In this document: positions 43,043 through 51,079 of the stretch, in pieces
How the letters are laid out: each line of letters begins with the position of its first letter
Position numbering within the stretch: position 1 is the first letter of the stretch
Assembly (NCBI RefSeq): GCF_042648365.1
Contig: NZ_JBHRXI010000049.1
Span: 310,001 to 374,000 of the forward strand
DNA: 64,000 nt
From: Lutimaribacter_A marinistellae
Lineage (GTDB): Bacteria > Pseudomonadota > Alphaproteobacteria > Rhodobacterales > Rhodobacteraceae
Direction of reading: 5' to 3'
The notes under the pieces: model-generated
Seen by the model: the letters and a program-made list of their open reading frames with translations, nothing else
Databases searched by the model: none
What the model was told of the DNA's origin: nothing
Program-made: the position numbers and the translations under genes

Positions 43043-44017
43043 ATGTTACCGATTTACTTGCTCGGCTTGCTGGGCGCTCTGGCCGTTTACGGCGTCTACG
43101 AACTCGGCGTTTCAGATGGCGAGGACAACGTGTCCGGCAGTTCATCCGAAACCGAAGATGATATGGACATGACCGAGGACACCGATGGCGAGGGCAGCTC
43201 GCCCATGGATTTCATCGGCAATGACACCGTCGAGGGCGATGAGACCGACGAAACCATCGACACCGCCGAAGGCGATGACGATGTCCTTGCTGCGGGCGGC
43301 GATGACACGGTCATGGCGGGCGAAGGTGACGACATCGTCGCAGGCGGCGAAGGCGATGACAGCCTGTCGGGCGAAGAGGGTATCGACCTGATGCTCGGCA
43401 ACGAGGGCGACGACAGCATGGATGGTGGCGCCGATACCGACTGGGTCGAGGCGAACGAAGGCGATGACAGTGTCTCGGGCGGCGATGGAAACGACATCGT
43501 CATCGGCAGCGAAGGCGCCGATACGCTCGACGGTGGCGATGGTGACGACCGGCTCTATTCCGGCGACTACCTTCCGCGCAGCCTGACGCTCGACGAGCTG
43601 ACCGCAACCCGTGCCAGCCTTCAGGCCGGTGACCCGCTGACCCTCCCCGCTGGGCTCTCGCCCGAAATCACCGGCGACGAACAGGCGGACGAGGTCAATG
43701 GCGGCGCGGGCGACGACGTGCTGTTCCTCGCCGGTCTCGATCAGGCGACCGGTGGCGAGGGCGCGGATGAATTCGTCCTGCTCGGCAATGGAACCGAGGT
43801 CGTTATGATCAATGATTACGACGATGGCGAAGACGCGCTAGTCTACGTTTATGACGCGGGCGAAGACGAGCCGGTGCTCGACCTGACCGACAATGGCGAC
43901 GGCACCCAGACGCTGACCGCCAATGGCGAACCCGCGGCCGTCGTGGCGGCGGCATCGGTCAGCCTCGACAACGTCATGCTTGTCCAGCGCGGGACCGAGA
44001 ACGCCTACCAGGTCTGA
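43043..44017 (+). CDS. Membrane-anchored acidic RTX-like (hemolysin-type calcium-binding) protein
   Basis: The 324-residue, very acidic protein has an N-terminal hydrophobic segment (residues about 3-20, PIYLLGLLGALAVYGVYELG), an Asp/Glu/Ser/Thr-rich linker, then about eight degenerate GGxGxDxLx nonapeptides at about residues 85-180 (GEGDDIVAGG, GNEGDDSMDGG, GGDGNDIVIG, GGDGDDRLYSG) and a second short group near 220-245. Such repeats coil around calcium outside the cell. It lacks the usual C-terminal type I secretion region and has an N-terminal anchor instead. RBS GGGGGAAG precedes the ATG. It ends 2 bp from the convergent radical SAM gene. Function unknown. Confidence 0.82.
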   Translation: MLPIYLLGLLGALAVYGVYELGVSDGEDNVSGSSSETEDDMDMTEDTDGEGSSPMDFIGNDTVEGDETDETIDTAEGDDDVLAAGGDDTVMAGEGDDIVAGGEGDDSLSGEEGIDLMLGNEGDDSMDGGADTDWVEANEGDDSVSGGDGNDIVIGSEGADTLDGGDGDDRLYSGDYLPRSLTLDELTATRASLQAGDPLTLPAGLSPEITGDEQADEVNGGAGDDVLFLAGLDQATGGEGADEFVLLGNGTEVVMINDYDDGEDALVYVYDAGEDEPVLDLTDNGDGTQTLTANGEPAAVVAAASVSLDNVMLVQRGTENAYQV

Positions 44018-44019
44018 GG

Positions 44020-45099
44020 TCAGAACAGCGATAGCTGATCGCCCGGACGGGGCGGCACAGCGAACAGGTCGCAGCGCAGCGGGGCAGACCCGCTGCCCAG
44101 ACCAAGCTGTGAACAGGCCCGCGCAAAACGCCGGGCGGTCAGGTCGGCGAACACCCCCTCGCCGCGCATCCGGTGTCCCCATTTGGGGTCGTAATCCCGC
44201 CCTCCATGCATCTCGCGCAGCCGCGCCATCACCTTGGCGGCGCGGCCCGGTGCATGCTCGGTCAGCCATTCCTGCCACAGCCCGGACACCTCGCGTGGCA
44301 GGCGCAGCATGATCCAGCTTGCCGCATCCACCCCCGCGTCGGCCCCCGCGGCAAGGATCGCCTCCATCTCCATGTCGGTCAGTCCCGGCACGACCGGCGA
44401 GACCATCAACCTTACCGGGATGCCCGCATCCACCAGCCGCCGGATCGCCGCCAGCCGGCGCGCGGGCGACGGCGCGCGCGGCTCCATCCGCCGCGCCAGA
44501 TCGGGGTCCAGCGTCGTGACCGACAGACCCACCCGCACCAGCCCCCTTTCAGCCATAGGCGCCAGGATGTCGATATCACGCTCGACCATCGCCCCCTTGG
44601 TCACGATGGCCACCGGGTGGTTGAAAGCGGCCAGAACCTCCAGGCAGGCCCGCATGATGCCCCGGTCCCGCTCGATCGGCTGATAGGGGTCGGTATTGGT
44701 GCCGATGGCAATCGGGGCAACCTTGTAACGCCGCGCGCTCAACTCGCGGGCCAGGACATCGGCGGCATTCGGGCGCGCCACCAGCCGGGTTTCGAAATCA
44801 AGCCCGGGCGACAGGCCCAGATAGGCATGGCTCGGCCGCGCGAAGCAGTAGACGCAGCCATGCTCGCATCCGCGATAGGGATTGATCGACCGGTCAAAGG
44901 GCAGGTCCGGCGACCGGTTGTAGGTGATGATGCTGCGGGCCACTTCCTCCCGCACCTCCGTCATCAGTCGCACCTCCTCCTCGGGCAGATCCCAACCGTC
45001 ATCGACCGCGTCACGCGCCAAGTCGAACCGCCCCGCCGCGTTGCTCAGCGCGCCGCGTGCGCGCGGCCGCTCCTGCCTGATTGCCGGTTTCGTCTCCAT
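44020..45099 (-). CDS. PA0069 family radical SAM protein (SplB-like)
   Basis: The 359-residue radical SAM enzyme has the 4Fe-4S site CEHGCVYC (about residue 80) in NPYRGCEHGCVYCFARPSHA, and GTNTDPYQPIERDRGIMRACLEV, MVSPVVPGLTD and a C-terminal DYDPKWGHRMRGEG. The family is annotated from its likeness to spore photoproduct lyase, but its reaction has not been settled to my knowledge. The ATG at 45097-45099 is the most likely start; a GTG at 45108 is possible. An SOS box lies 14 bp upstream, so the gene is probably induced by DNA damage, which would fit a repair role. Confidence 0.88.
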   Translation of the reverse strand: METKPAIRQERPRARGALSNAAGRFDLARDAVDDGWDLPEEEVRLMTEVREEVARSIITYNRSPDLPFDRSINPYRGCEHGCVYCFARPSHAYLGLSPGLDFETRLVARPNAADVLARELSARRYKVAPIAIGTNTDPYQPIERDRGIMRACLEVLAAFNHPVAIVTKGAMVERDIDILAPMAERGLVRVGLSVTTLDPDLARRMEPRAPSPARRLAAIRRLVDAGIPVRLMVSPVVPGLTDMEMEAILAAGADAGVDAASWIMLRLPREVSGLWQEWLTEHAPGRAAKVMARLREMHGGRDYDPKWGHRMRGEGVFADLTARRFARACSQLGLGSGSAPLRCDLFAVPPRPGDQLSLF

Positions 45100-45112
45100 G
45101 ACGGACACACTA

Positions 45113-45127
45113 GAACATACAGGGAAC
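45113..45127 (-). promoter_or_regulatory. SOS box (LexA site) upstream of the radical SAM gene
   Basis: GAAC-ATACAGG-GAAC is an exact GAAC-N7-GAAC (GTTC-N7-GTTC on the coding strand), the same form as at lexA. It lies 14 bp before the ATG of the radical SAM gene, where bound LexA would block transcription or its start. Confidence 0.75.
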
Positions 45128-45201
45128 ACGCGCAATCCATCCCGCCGCGCCACCACCGGCGGAACATGCGCGAAACCCAAGATCATGCTGCGGATTTCTC
45201 A

Positions 45202-45231
45202 TTACACATCCGCGCGTTTTCCCCCTATAGG
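45202..45231 (+). promoter_or_regulatory. Candidate promoter of the corrinoid-protein operon
   Basis: TTACAC (45202-45207), an 18-nt spacer and TATAGG (45226-45231) form a reasonable sigma-70-like promoter. It would give a leader of about 110 nt before the ATG at 45349. I recognised no riboswitch in that leader. Confidence 0.4.
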
Positions 45232-45348
45232 TCGGTTGCAGCCGAGTCTGTGTCGCAATCGACGCAGTCGAAACCGGACGTTCGCGCAAAGAAGGGACGA
45301 CCGGCCCTGACGGGACAAACCCCGCCAAGAATCTGAGGAAAAGCGCCA

Positions 45349-46047
45349 ATGTCGGAAGAAGAAGACATCATCCTGTCCGAGTTGAACGACGAAGAACTCG
45401 TCGAACAGATGTTCGACGACCTCTACGACGGCCTCAAGGAAGAGATCGAAGAAGGCGTCAACATCCTGCTCGAACGCGGCTGGGCGCCCTATGACATCCT
45501 GACCAAGGCGCTGGTCGGCGGCATGACGATCGTCGGCGCCGATTTCCGCGACGGCATCCTCTTCGTGCCCGAGGTTCTGCTCGCCGCCAACGCGATGAAG
45601 GGCGGCATGGCCATCCTCAAGCCGCTCCTGGCCGAAACCGGCGCTCCCCGCGTCGGCAAGATGGTCATCGGCACCGTCAAGGGCGACATCCACGACATCG
45701 GCAAGAACCTCGTCTCCATGATGATGGAAGGCGCGGGCTTCGAGGTGGTCGACCTCGGCATCAACAACCCGGTCGAGAATTATCTCGAGGCGCTCGAAAG
45801 CGAACAGCCCGACATTCTCGGCATGTCCGCCCTGCTCACCACCACCATGCCCTACATGAAGGTCGTGATCGACACGCTGGTCGAACAGGGGCTGCGCGAC
45901 GAGTATATCGTCCTCGTCGGCGGCGCGCCGCTGAACGAGGAATTCGGCAAGGCCATCGGCGCGGATGCCTATTGCCGGGATGCGGCTGTCGCGGTGGAAA
46001 CCGCCAAGCAGTTCGTCTCGCGCAAGCACAACCAGATGGCCACCTGA
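45349..46047 (+). CDS. Corrinoid (B12-binding) methyltransferase protein
   Basis: The 232-residue protein has an N-terminal helical cap (residues about 10-95) and a Rossmann B12 domain (about 100-225). It keeps the base-off motif with the cobalt-ligating His (GDIHDIGKN, about residues 122-130), plus GMSALLTTTMPYMK and VLVGGAPLN. Such stand-alone proteins shuttle methyl groups between methyltransferases (MtbC/MttC type). In roseobacters the equivalent protein, from memory of genetic work in Phaeobacter, is the B12 part of a split methionine synthase. The DUF1638 gene downstream supports that reading. RBS GAGGAAAAG precedes the ATG. Confidence 0.88.
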   Translation: MSEEEDIILSELNDEELVEQMFDDLYDGLKEEIEEGVNILLERGWAPYDILTKALVGGMTIVGADFRDGILFVPEVLLAANAMKGGMAILKPLLAETGAPRVGKMVIGTVKGDIHDIGKNLVSMMMEGAGFEVVDLGINNPVENYLEALESEQPDILGMSALLTTTMPYMKVVIDTLVEQGLRDEYIVLVGGAPLNEEFGKAIGADAYCRDAAVAVETAKQFVSRKHNQMAT

Positions 46048-46107
46048 CAAGGGCCGCGGCGCGGTCGCCCCGACCGCGCCCCACCAATCCCGGGAGAACG
46101 GTGCATC

Positions 46108-46776
46108 ATGACCGACCCCGCACCTCCCGATGACCAGAGCCTCACCACCAGCGGCACGACCATCTCCGACGGGCGCGGCCGCATCCTGCTGATCGCCTGC
46201 GGCGCCCTTGCGCGCGAAATCCTAGACCTGCGCACCCGCAACGGCTGGACGCATATCGACCTGCGCTGCCTGCCCGCGATCCTCCATAACCACCCCGAAC
46301 GGATACCTGCCGCCGTCGAAGAGATCGTGACCCGTCACCGTGCCGAATATGACGCGATCCATGTGGTCTATGCCGATTGCGGCACGGGCGGCCTGTTGGA
46401 ACAGGCCTGCGAACGGCTCGGCGTCGACATGGTGCGCGGGCCGCATTGCTATTCCTTCTTCGAGGGAAACGACCTCTTCGCCTCCCGCGCCGAGGATGAA
46501 ACGACGGCCTTCTACCTCACCGATTTCCTCGCCCGGCAATTCGACGCCTTTGTCTGGAAACCGCTCGGCCTCGACCGTCACCCGCAGCTGCGCGAGATGT
46601 ATTTCGGCAATTACGAGAAACTCGTCTACCTCGCCCAGACGGACGATCCGGCCCTGACCGCACGCGCCCGCGACTGTGCAGACAAGCTGGGTCTGGCCTT
46701 CGAACGGCGCGCCACCGCCTATGGCGATCTAGAGACCACCCTCACCAGCTGGGCGCGCGTGACCTCGCCCCGGTAA
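46108..46776 (+). CDS. DUF1638 domain protein, probable B12-methyltransfer partner
   Basis: The 222-residue protein carries the DUF1638 hallmarks LLIACGALAREILDL, HNHPERIPAAVEE, VYADCGTGG, GPHCYSFFEGN and TDFLARQFDAFVW. Conserved Cys residues (in ACGAL, ADCGTGG and PHCYSF) suggest metal or cofactor binding. In several bacteria the family sits beside corrinoid proteins, and I recall it as needed for methionine synthesis where MetH is split, perhaps to reactivate the cobalamin. Its exact biochemistry is unknown. Starts 60 nt after the corrinoid gene on the same strand. Confidence 0.85.
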   Translation: MTDPAPPDDQSLTTSGTTISDGRGRILLIACGALAREILDLRTRNGWTHIDLRCLPAILHNHPERIPAAVEEIVTRHRAEYDAIHVVYADCGTGGLLEQACERLGVDMVRGPHCYSFFEGNDLFASRAEDETTAFYLTDFLARQFDAFVWKPLGLDRHPQLREMYFGNYEKLVYLAQTDDPALTARARDCADKLGLAFERRATAYGDLETTLTSWARVTSPR

Positions 46777-46781
46777 AAGGT

Positions 46782-47192
46782 TCAGGCGTTTTCCGCGGCG
46801 ACAAGCCGGATGCGCTCGATCATCGCGCGCAGCCCGTTCGACCGTTGCGCCGACAGGTGATCGTTCAGCCCAAGCCGGCCGAACTCGGCCCGCGCATCGA
46901 CCTTGAGCACCTCGCCCACCGGCAGCCCGTTGTAAAGCTTGCGCAGAACCGCGATCAGCCCGCGCACGATCATCGCGTCGCTATCGCCGTCGAACCGGAA
47001 CACGCCATTCTCGATCTTGGGATGCAGCCAGACTTGGCTGGCGCAGCCATCGACCTTTGTCGCGGGCACCTTCAGCGCCTCGTCCAGCGGGTCCATCGCC
47101 TTGCCCTGCTCGATCACGTGGCGATAGCGGTCTTCCCAGTCGTCGAGAAACTCGAAATCCTCTACGATTTCCTCAAAGGCAGGGCTGGCCAT
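46782..47192 (-). CDS. sufE: SufE family sulfur-acceptor protein
   Basis: SufE takes persulfide sulfur from the cysteine desulfurase SufS for Fe-S cluster assembly. The 136-residue protein has the active Cys in KVDGCASQVWL (about residue 51), the N-terminal FLDDWEDRYRHVIEQG and C-terminal LNDHLSAQRSNGLRAM. Convergent with the DUF1638 gene. Confidence 0.93.
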   Translation of the reverse strand: MASPAFEEIVEDFEFLDDWEDRYRHVIEQGKAMDPLDEALKVPATKVDGCASQVWLHPKIENGVFRFDGDSDAMIVRGLIAVLRKLYNGLPVGEVLKVDARAEFGRLGLNDHLSAQRSNGLRAMIERIRLVAAENA

Positions 47193-47337
47193 TGCTGTCT
47201 CCGTTTCATCTGCGTGCCGTCGTCCCGTGACCTATGCCGCACCCGCCCCCCTGTCCAGTGCGCAAGCGCCTTTTCAACCGCGTCTTGATGCGCTAACCCG
47301 AGGCAAGGACACAAGGAACGGATACGGGCAGGACACC

Positions 47338-47856
47338 ATGCGCATTGCTTTCACGGGTCTACTGATGGCGACATTCGCGCTTTCGTCCTGCGGTGGCTGG
47401 AGCGACTCGCGGGTCAACCCGTCGAACTGGTTCGGCGGCAGCAGCGAGGTTCCCGTGGACACAGTTCCCGTCTCGGCCGAAACGAACCCGCTCATCCCGC
47501 AGAGCACCGGCACCAACCTCCTCCGCCGCCCCGAAGCCGAAGACCGCTCGCAGCCGATCATGAATGTCACCGAGCTGGAAGTGGCGCAAACACCCTCGGG
47601 CGCCATCATCCGCGCCACCGGCGTGGCCCTGCGCCAGGGCGCGTTCAATGCCGAATTGCGGCTCGACCCGACCGCGGCAGAAGGCACGCTCGCCTACACG
47701 TTCCGCGTCGTCTACCCCGAGGACCCGACCCCGCAGGGCACCCAGAACAGTCGCACGATCCGGGCCGCCGTCACCCTTTCGCGGCAGAGCCTTGCGGGAA
47801 TTTCCACGATCCGCGTCTCCGGCGCACAGAACGCGCGCGAAACGCGCCGCCGCTAA
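47338..47856 (+). CDS. Putative lipoprotein, conserved in Rhodobacterales
   Basis: The 172-residue protein has a lipoprotein signal (RIAFTGLLMATFALSSCGG), the lipobox LSSC placing the acylated Cys at about residue 18. The mature part has a disordered Ser/Pro-rich stretch and a beta-rich region (MNVTELEVAQTPSGAIIRA to the end). The start at 47338 is chosen for the signal peptide and the AGGA 6 nt upstream rather than earlier in-frame codons. The end overlaps rnd by 4 bp, convergently. Function unknown. Confidence 0.8.
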   Translation: MRIAFTGLLMATFALSSCGGWSDSRVNPSNWFGGSSEVPVDTVPVSAETNPLIPQSTGTNLLRRPEAEDRSQPIMNVTELEVAQTPSGAIIRATGVALRQGAFNAELRLDPTAAEGTLAYTFRVVYPEDPTPQGTQNSRTIRAAVTLSRQSLAGISTIRVSGAQNARETRRR

Positions 47857-49010
47857 AGCAACACGACGGCGACGTTCTGCCCCTTGGCGGCCAACGCGAT
47901 CTTGCCCTCGCACAGCCGCATCGCGTCCTCACCGAACACCTCGTAGCGCCAGCCCGACAGCGCTGGCACATCGCGTTCCCCTGCGGCGATCATGTCCAGG
48001 TCCGCGCTCGATGCGATCAGCTTGGCGGCCACGCCCGCGCTCTCGGTCTTGGATTTCAGCAGCACGCGCAGCAGGTCCGCCAGCGCCGGGTTCACCTGCA
48101 ACTTGTCGCGCCGCGTATCGGGCCGGGGCATCTTGTCCGGCGGGCATTCGATTCCGCGCGTCACAGCTTCCAGGATCCCTTCGGCAATCGCCCCCTTGCG
48201 TGCCTCGCGCAACAGCAGGCGCGACCCGCCCAGATCGGCGGGTGTCCGTGGCTTGGTCGAGGCCAGCTCGATCAGCGCGTCATCCTTGAACACCCGGTTG
48301 CGCGGCACGTTGTTCTCTTGCGCATAGCTCTCGCGGAACTGCGCCAGCTCGCGCACGACGGCAAGGAACTTGGCCGAATTGGTCCGCGTCTTGATCCGCT
48401 TCCACGCCTCTTCGGGCCGGATGTCATAGGTCTCCGGATTCGTCAGGACCCGCAACTCCTCGGCCAGCCAATGCGACCGGCCGGATTTCTCCAGTTCCGC
48501 CGCAAGATATTCGTAGATCTGGCGCAGATGCGTGACATCGGCCAGCGCATAAGTCTTCTGCGCATCCGTCAGCGGCCGGCGCGACCAGTCAGTAAAGCGG
48601 GACGTCTTGTCGAGGCCGGTCTTGCAGATCTTGCGCACCAGCGTCTCATAGCCGACCTGCTCGCCAAAGCCGCAGACCATCGCCGCGACCTGCGTGTCGA
48701 AAAGCGGCTTGGGAAACAGCCCGGCCTCGACCCAGAAGATCTCGAGGTCCTGCCGCGCGGCGTGGAACACCTTGACGACGCTTTCATCGCGGAACAGGCC
48801 ATAAAGCGGATCCAGCGACAGGCCGTCCGCCAGCGGATCGACCAGCACGGCCGAGTCTTCGCCGCCGCCGGGATGGGCGATCTGGATCAGGCAGAGTTTC
48901 GAATAATAGGTCCGCTCGCGTAGGAATTCGGTATCCACGGTCACGTAGGGATGATGCGCGGCGGCCTCGCAGAATGCGGCCAGCTCGTCGGTCTTGGTGA
49001 TTGTTTTCAT
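47853..49010 (-). CDS. rnd: Ribonuclease D
   Basis: This 3'-5' exoribonuclease of 385 residues helps mature tRNA and other stable RNAs. DEDDy acids are visible in VTVDTEFLRERTYYSKLCLI (Asp, Glu), KVFHAARQDLEIFW (Asp) and YALADVTHLRQIYEYL (Tyr, Asp). A single HRDC domain follows (about 210-290). The start ATG is at 49008-49010. Confidence 0.94.
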   Translation of the reverse strand: MKTITKTDELAAFCEAAAHHPYVTVDTEFLRERTYYSKLCLIQIAHPGGGEDSAVLVDPLADGLSLDPLYGLFRDESVVKVFHAARQDLEIFWVEAGLFPKPLFDTQVAAMVCGFGEQVGYETLVRKICKTGLDKTSRFTDWSRRPLTDAQKTYALADVTHLRQIYEYLAAELEKSGRSHWLAEELRVLTNPETYDIRPEEAWKRIKTRTNSAKFLAVVRELAQFRESYAQENNVPRNRVFKDDALIELASTKPRTPADLGGSRLLLREARKGAIAEGILEAVTRGIECPPDKMPRPDTRRDKLQVNPALADLLRVLLKSKTESAGVAAKLIASSADLDMIAAGERDVPALSGWRYEVFGEDAMRLCEGKIALAAKGQNVAVVLL

Positions 49011-49147
49011 ATGGGCGATTGCGTCTTGCTCTTGTTCTTGCTTGTCATGGCGCCCGGCGTTTGCCGCAGGTCGTCACTGTCCGTTCCGCAACCATAGGCC
49101 GAAGGCCGCCGACAAGTAAATCACCCGCCCCAAGAAAGCCCGCGGGG

Positions 49148-49744
49148 TTACCCCAAGTGCACAGGATCCCGCCGCCCCTCGGCGAACCGTCGCAGCACGG
49201 CCGGGTACAGGTGGTGTTCCTGTTCCAGAACCCGCGCCGCCAACGCCTCAGGCGTGTCCCCCGCCTTCACCGGCACCCGCGCTTGTCCAAGGATCGGTCC
49301 GTCATCCAGCACCGCGGTCACCTCATGCACGGTGCAACCATGCTCGGCATCGCCTGCCGCCAGCGCGCGGGAATGGGTATGCAGGCCGGGGTACTTCGGC
49401 AAGAGAGAGGGGTGAATGTTCAGCATCCGGCCCTGAAAGCGCGAGACGAATTCGCCCGTCAGAACCCGCATGAACCCGGCAAGGCAGACAATGTCGGGCT
49501 GCGCCTCTTCGAGCGGTTTCAACAGTTCCGCCTCGAACGCCGCCCTGTCGCCCTTGAAGGGCCGGTGATCCACCGCCGCCACCGGCACGCCGCGCGCCGC
49601 AGCCTTGGCCAGCCCGCCCGCGGCCGGATCGTTCGACAGAACAAGGCAGGGTCGCGCCGGATGGTCGCCCACCATGCTGTCCAGCAGGGCCAGCATGTTC
49701 GACCCGCCGCCCGAGATCAGGATGGCAACGCGCTTGTGGCTCAC
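49148..49744 (-). CDS. purN: Phosphoribosylglycinamide formyltransferase
   Basis: PurN adds the first formyl group in purine synthesis, using 10-formyl-tetrahydrofolate. The protein has 198 residues: RVAILISGGGSNMLALLDS, LAGFMRVLTGEFV, the catalytic NIHPSLLPKYPGLHTHSRAL and HEVTAVLDDGPILGQARV. Its start overlaps the purM stop by 4 bp; the two form an operon. Confidence 0.96.
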   Translation of the reverse strand: MSHKRVAILISGGGSNMLALLDSMVGDHPARPCLVLSNDPAAGGLAKAAARGVPVAAVDHRPFKGDRAAFEAELLKPLEEAQPDIVCLAGFMRVLTGEFVSRFQGRMLNIHPSLLPKYPGLHTHSRALAAGDAEHGCTVHEVTAVLDDGPILGQARVPVKAGDTPEALAARVLEQEHHLYPAVLRRFAEGRRDPVHLG

Positions 49745-50796
49745 GCCAATGCGCCCGCGTAGCGAACACCCTCGCCCGCAGCGACATGGCCAAGGCGATG
49801 AACCGTCTCGCCCTCACCTTCCAGCAGCGCGGTCAACGCCTCGGCCTGATCGGCGGCGCAAACCACAACCATGCCGATCCCGCAATTAAAGGTCTTGAGC
49901 ATCTCGGCCTCGGCGATGCCGCCCACCTGCGCCATCCAGGCAAAGACCGGCGGCAGCGTCCACGCGCCAAGATCGATCTCGGCCCCCAGCCCTTCGGGCA
50001 ACACGCGGGGCAGGTTCTCGGTCAGACCGCCGCCGGTGATATGGGCCAGCCCATGCACGCCACCCGCGCGAATCGCGGACAGGACCGGGCGCACATAAAG
50101 CCGCGTGGGCGCCAGCAGCGCCTCGCCCACCTGCCCCTCGCCGAACGGGCTGGCATCGTCCCAGCCAAGGCCCGCGTGCTCGACCAGCCGGCGGACCAGC
50201 GAATAGCCGTTGGAATGCAGCCCGTCCGAGGCCAGCCCAAGCAGCACGTCACCCTCGCCCACGCCATCGGGCAGCGCCGTACCACGCTCCATCGCGCCCA
50301 CGGCAAAGCCTGCAAGGTCGAAATCGCCCGGCGGGTACATGCCCGGCATCTCGGCCGTCTCGCCACCGATCAGCGCGCAGCCCGACGCCGCGCAGCCATC
50401 GGCGATTCCCTCGACGATCCGTGCGGCCACGTCCGTCTCCAGCTTGCCCGTCGCGAAATAGTCGAGGAAGAAAAGCGGCTCGGCCCCCTGGCAGACAAGG
50501 TCGTTCACGCACATCGCCACAAGGTCCACGCCCACGCCGTCGACAAGCCCGGTGTCGATCGCGATGCGAAGCTTGGTTCCGACACCGTCGGTTGCAGCGA
50601 CCAGGATCGGGTCGCTATACCCTGCGCCCTTCAGGTCGAACAGCGCGCCGAACCCGCCCAGCCCGCTCATCACGCCTGCACGGTCGGTGCGCTTGGCCGC
50701 CGGCTTGATCCGGTCCACCAGCGCATTTCCCGCGTCAATATCGACCCCTGCCTCGGCATAGGTCATGCCGTTCTTGCCCGATGTCCCCGATGTCAT
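49741..50796 (-). CDS. purM: Phosphoribosylformylglycinamidine cyclo-ligase
   Basis: PurM closes the imidazole ring (AIR synthesis). The 351-residue protein has TYAEAGVDIDAGNALVDRIK, GGFGALFDL, VAATDGVGTKLRIA, MCVNDLVCQGAEPLFFLDY, GCALIGGETAEMPGMYPPG and GLAHITGGGLTENLPRVLP. First gene of purMN. Confidence 0.97.
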   Translation of the reverse strand: MTSGTSGKNGMTYAEAGVDIDAGNALVDRIKPAAKRTDRAGVMSGLGGFGALFDLKGAGYSDPILVAATDGVGTKLRIAIDTGLVDGVGVDLVAMCVNDLVCQGAEPLFFLDYFATGKLETDVAARIVEGIADGCAASGCALIGGETAEMPGMYPPGDFDLAGFAVGAMERGTALPDGVGEGDVLLGLASDGLHSNGYSLVRRLVEHAGLGWDDASPFGEGQVGEALLAPTRLYVRPVLSAIRAGGVHGLAHITGGGLTENLPRVLPEGLGAEIDLGAWTLPPVFAWMAQVGGIAEAEMLKTFNCGIGMVVVCAADQAEALTALLEGEGETVHRLGHVAAGEGVRYAGALA

Positions 50797-50927
50797 GGAT
50801 CGCCCACCTCTCTGTCGCTCCCGCGCGGGTTAGTGCATCGCGCGCGCGCATGCAACGGTCAGGCTTGACGCGGGCGCGCACCGTGATAGGCAGAGGACGC
50901 CGCCGGGTCCACCGGCCGGCCTCTCCT

Positions 50928-51001
50928 GGGGGATTAGCTCAATTGGTTAGAGCAGAGCGCTCATAACGCTTTGGTTGGGGGTTCAAGTCCCTCATCCCCT
51001 A
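50928..51001 (+). tRNA. tRNA with anticodon CAT (Met, or Ile2 after lysidine modification)
   Basis: The 74-nt cloverleaf has no encoded CCA. The acceptor stem GGGGGAT pairs with ATCCCCT (one G-T pair); the D arm is GCTC-AATTGGTTA-GAGC; the anticodon arm GAGCG-CTCATAA-CGCTT presents CAT; the T arm is GGGGG-TTCAAGT-CCCTC. The variable region TGGTT resembles tRNA-Ile2 more than elongator Met, but sequence alone does not decide. Confidence 0.92.
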
Positions 51002-51079
51002 GGACGACAGTTTTCGAAATTGTGTTGGAACATCGCGCCGCACAGGCCGTTTTGCCCGCGAATGGCAAAAGGAAACCCG

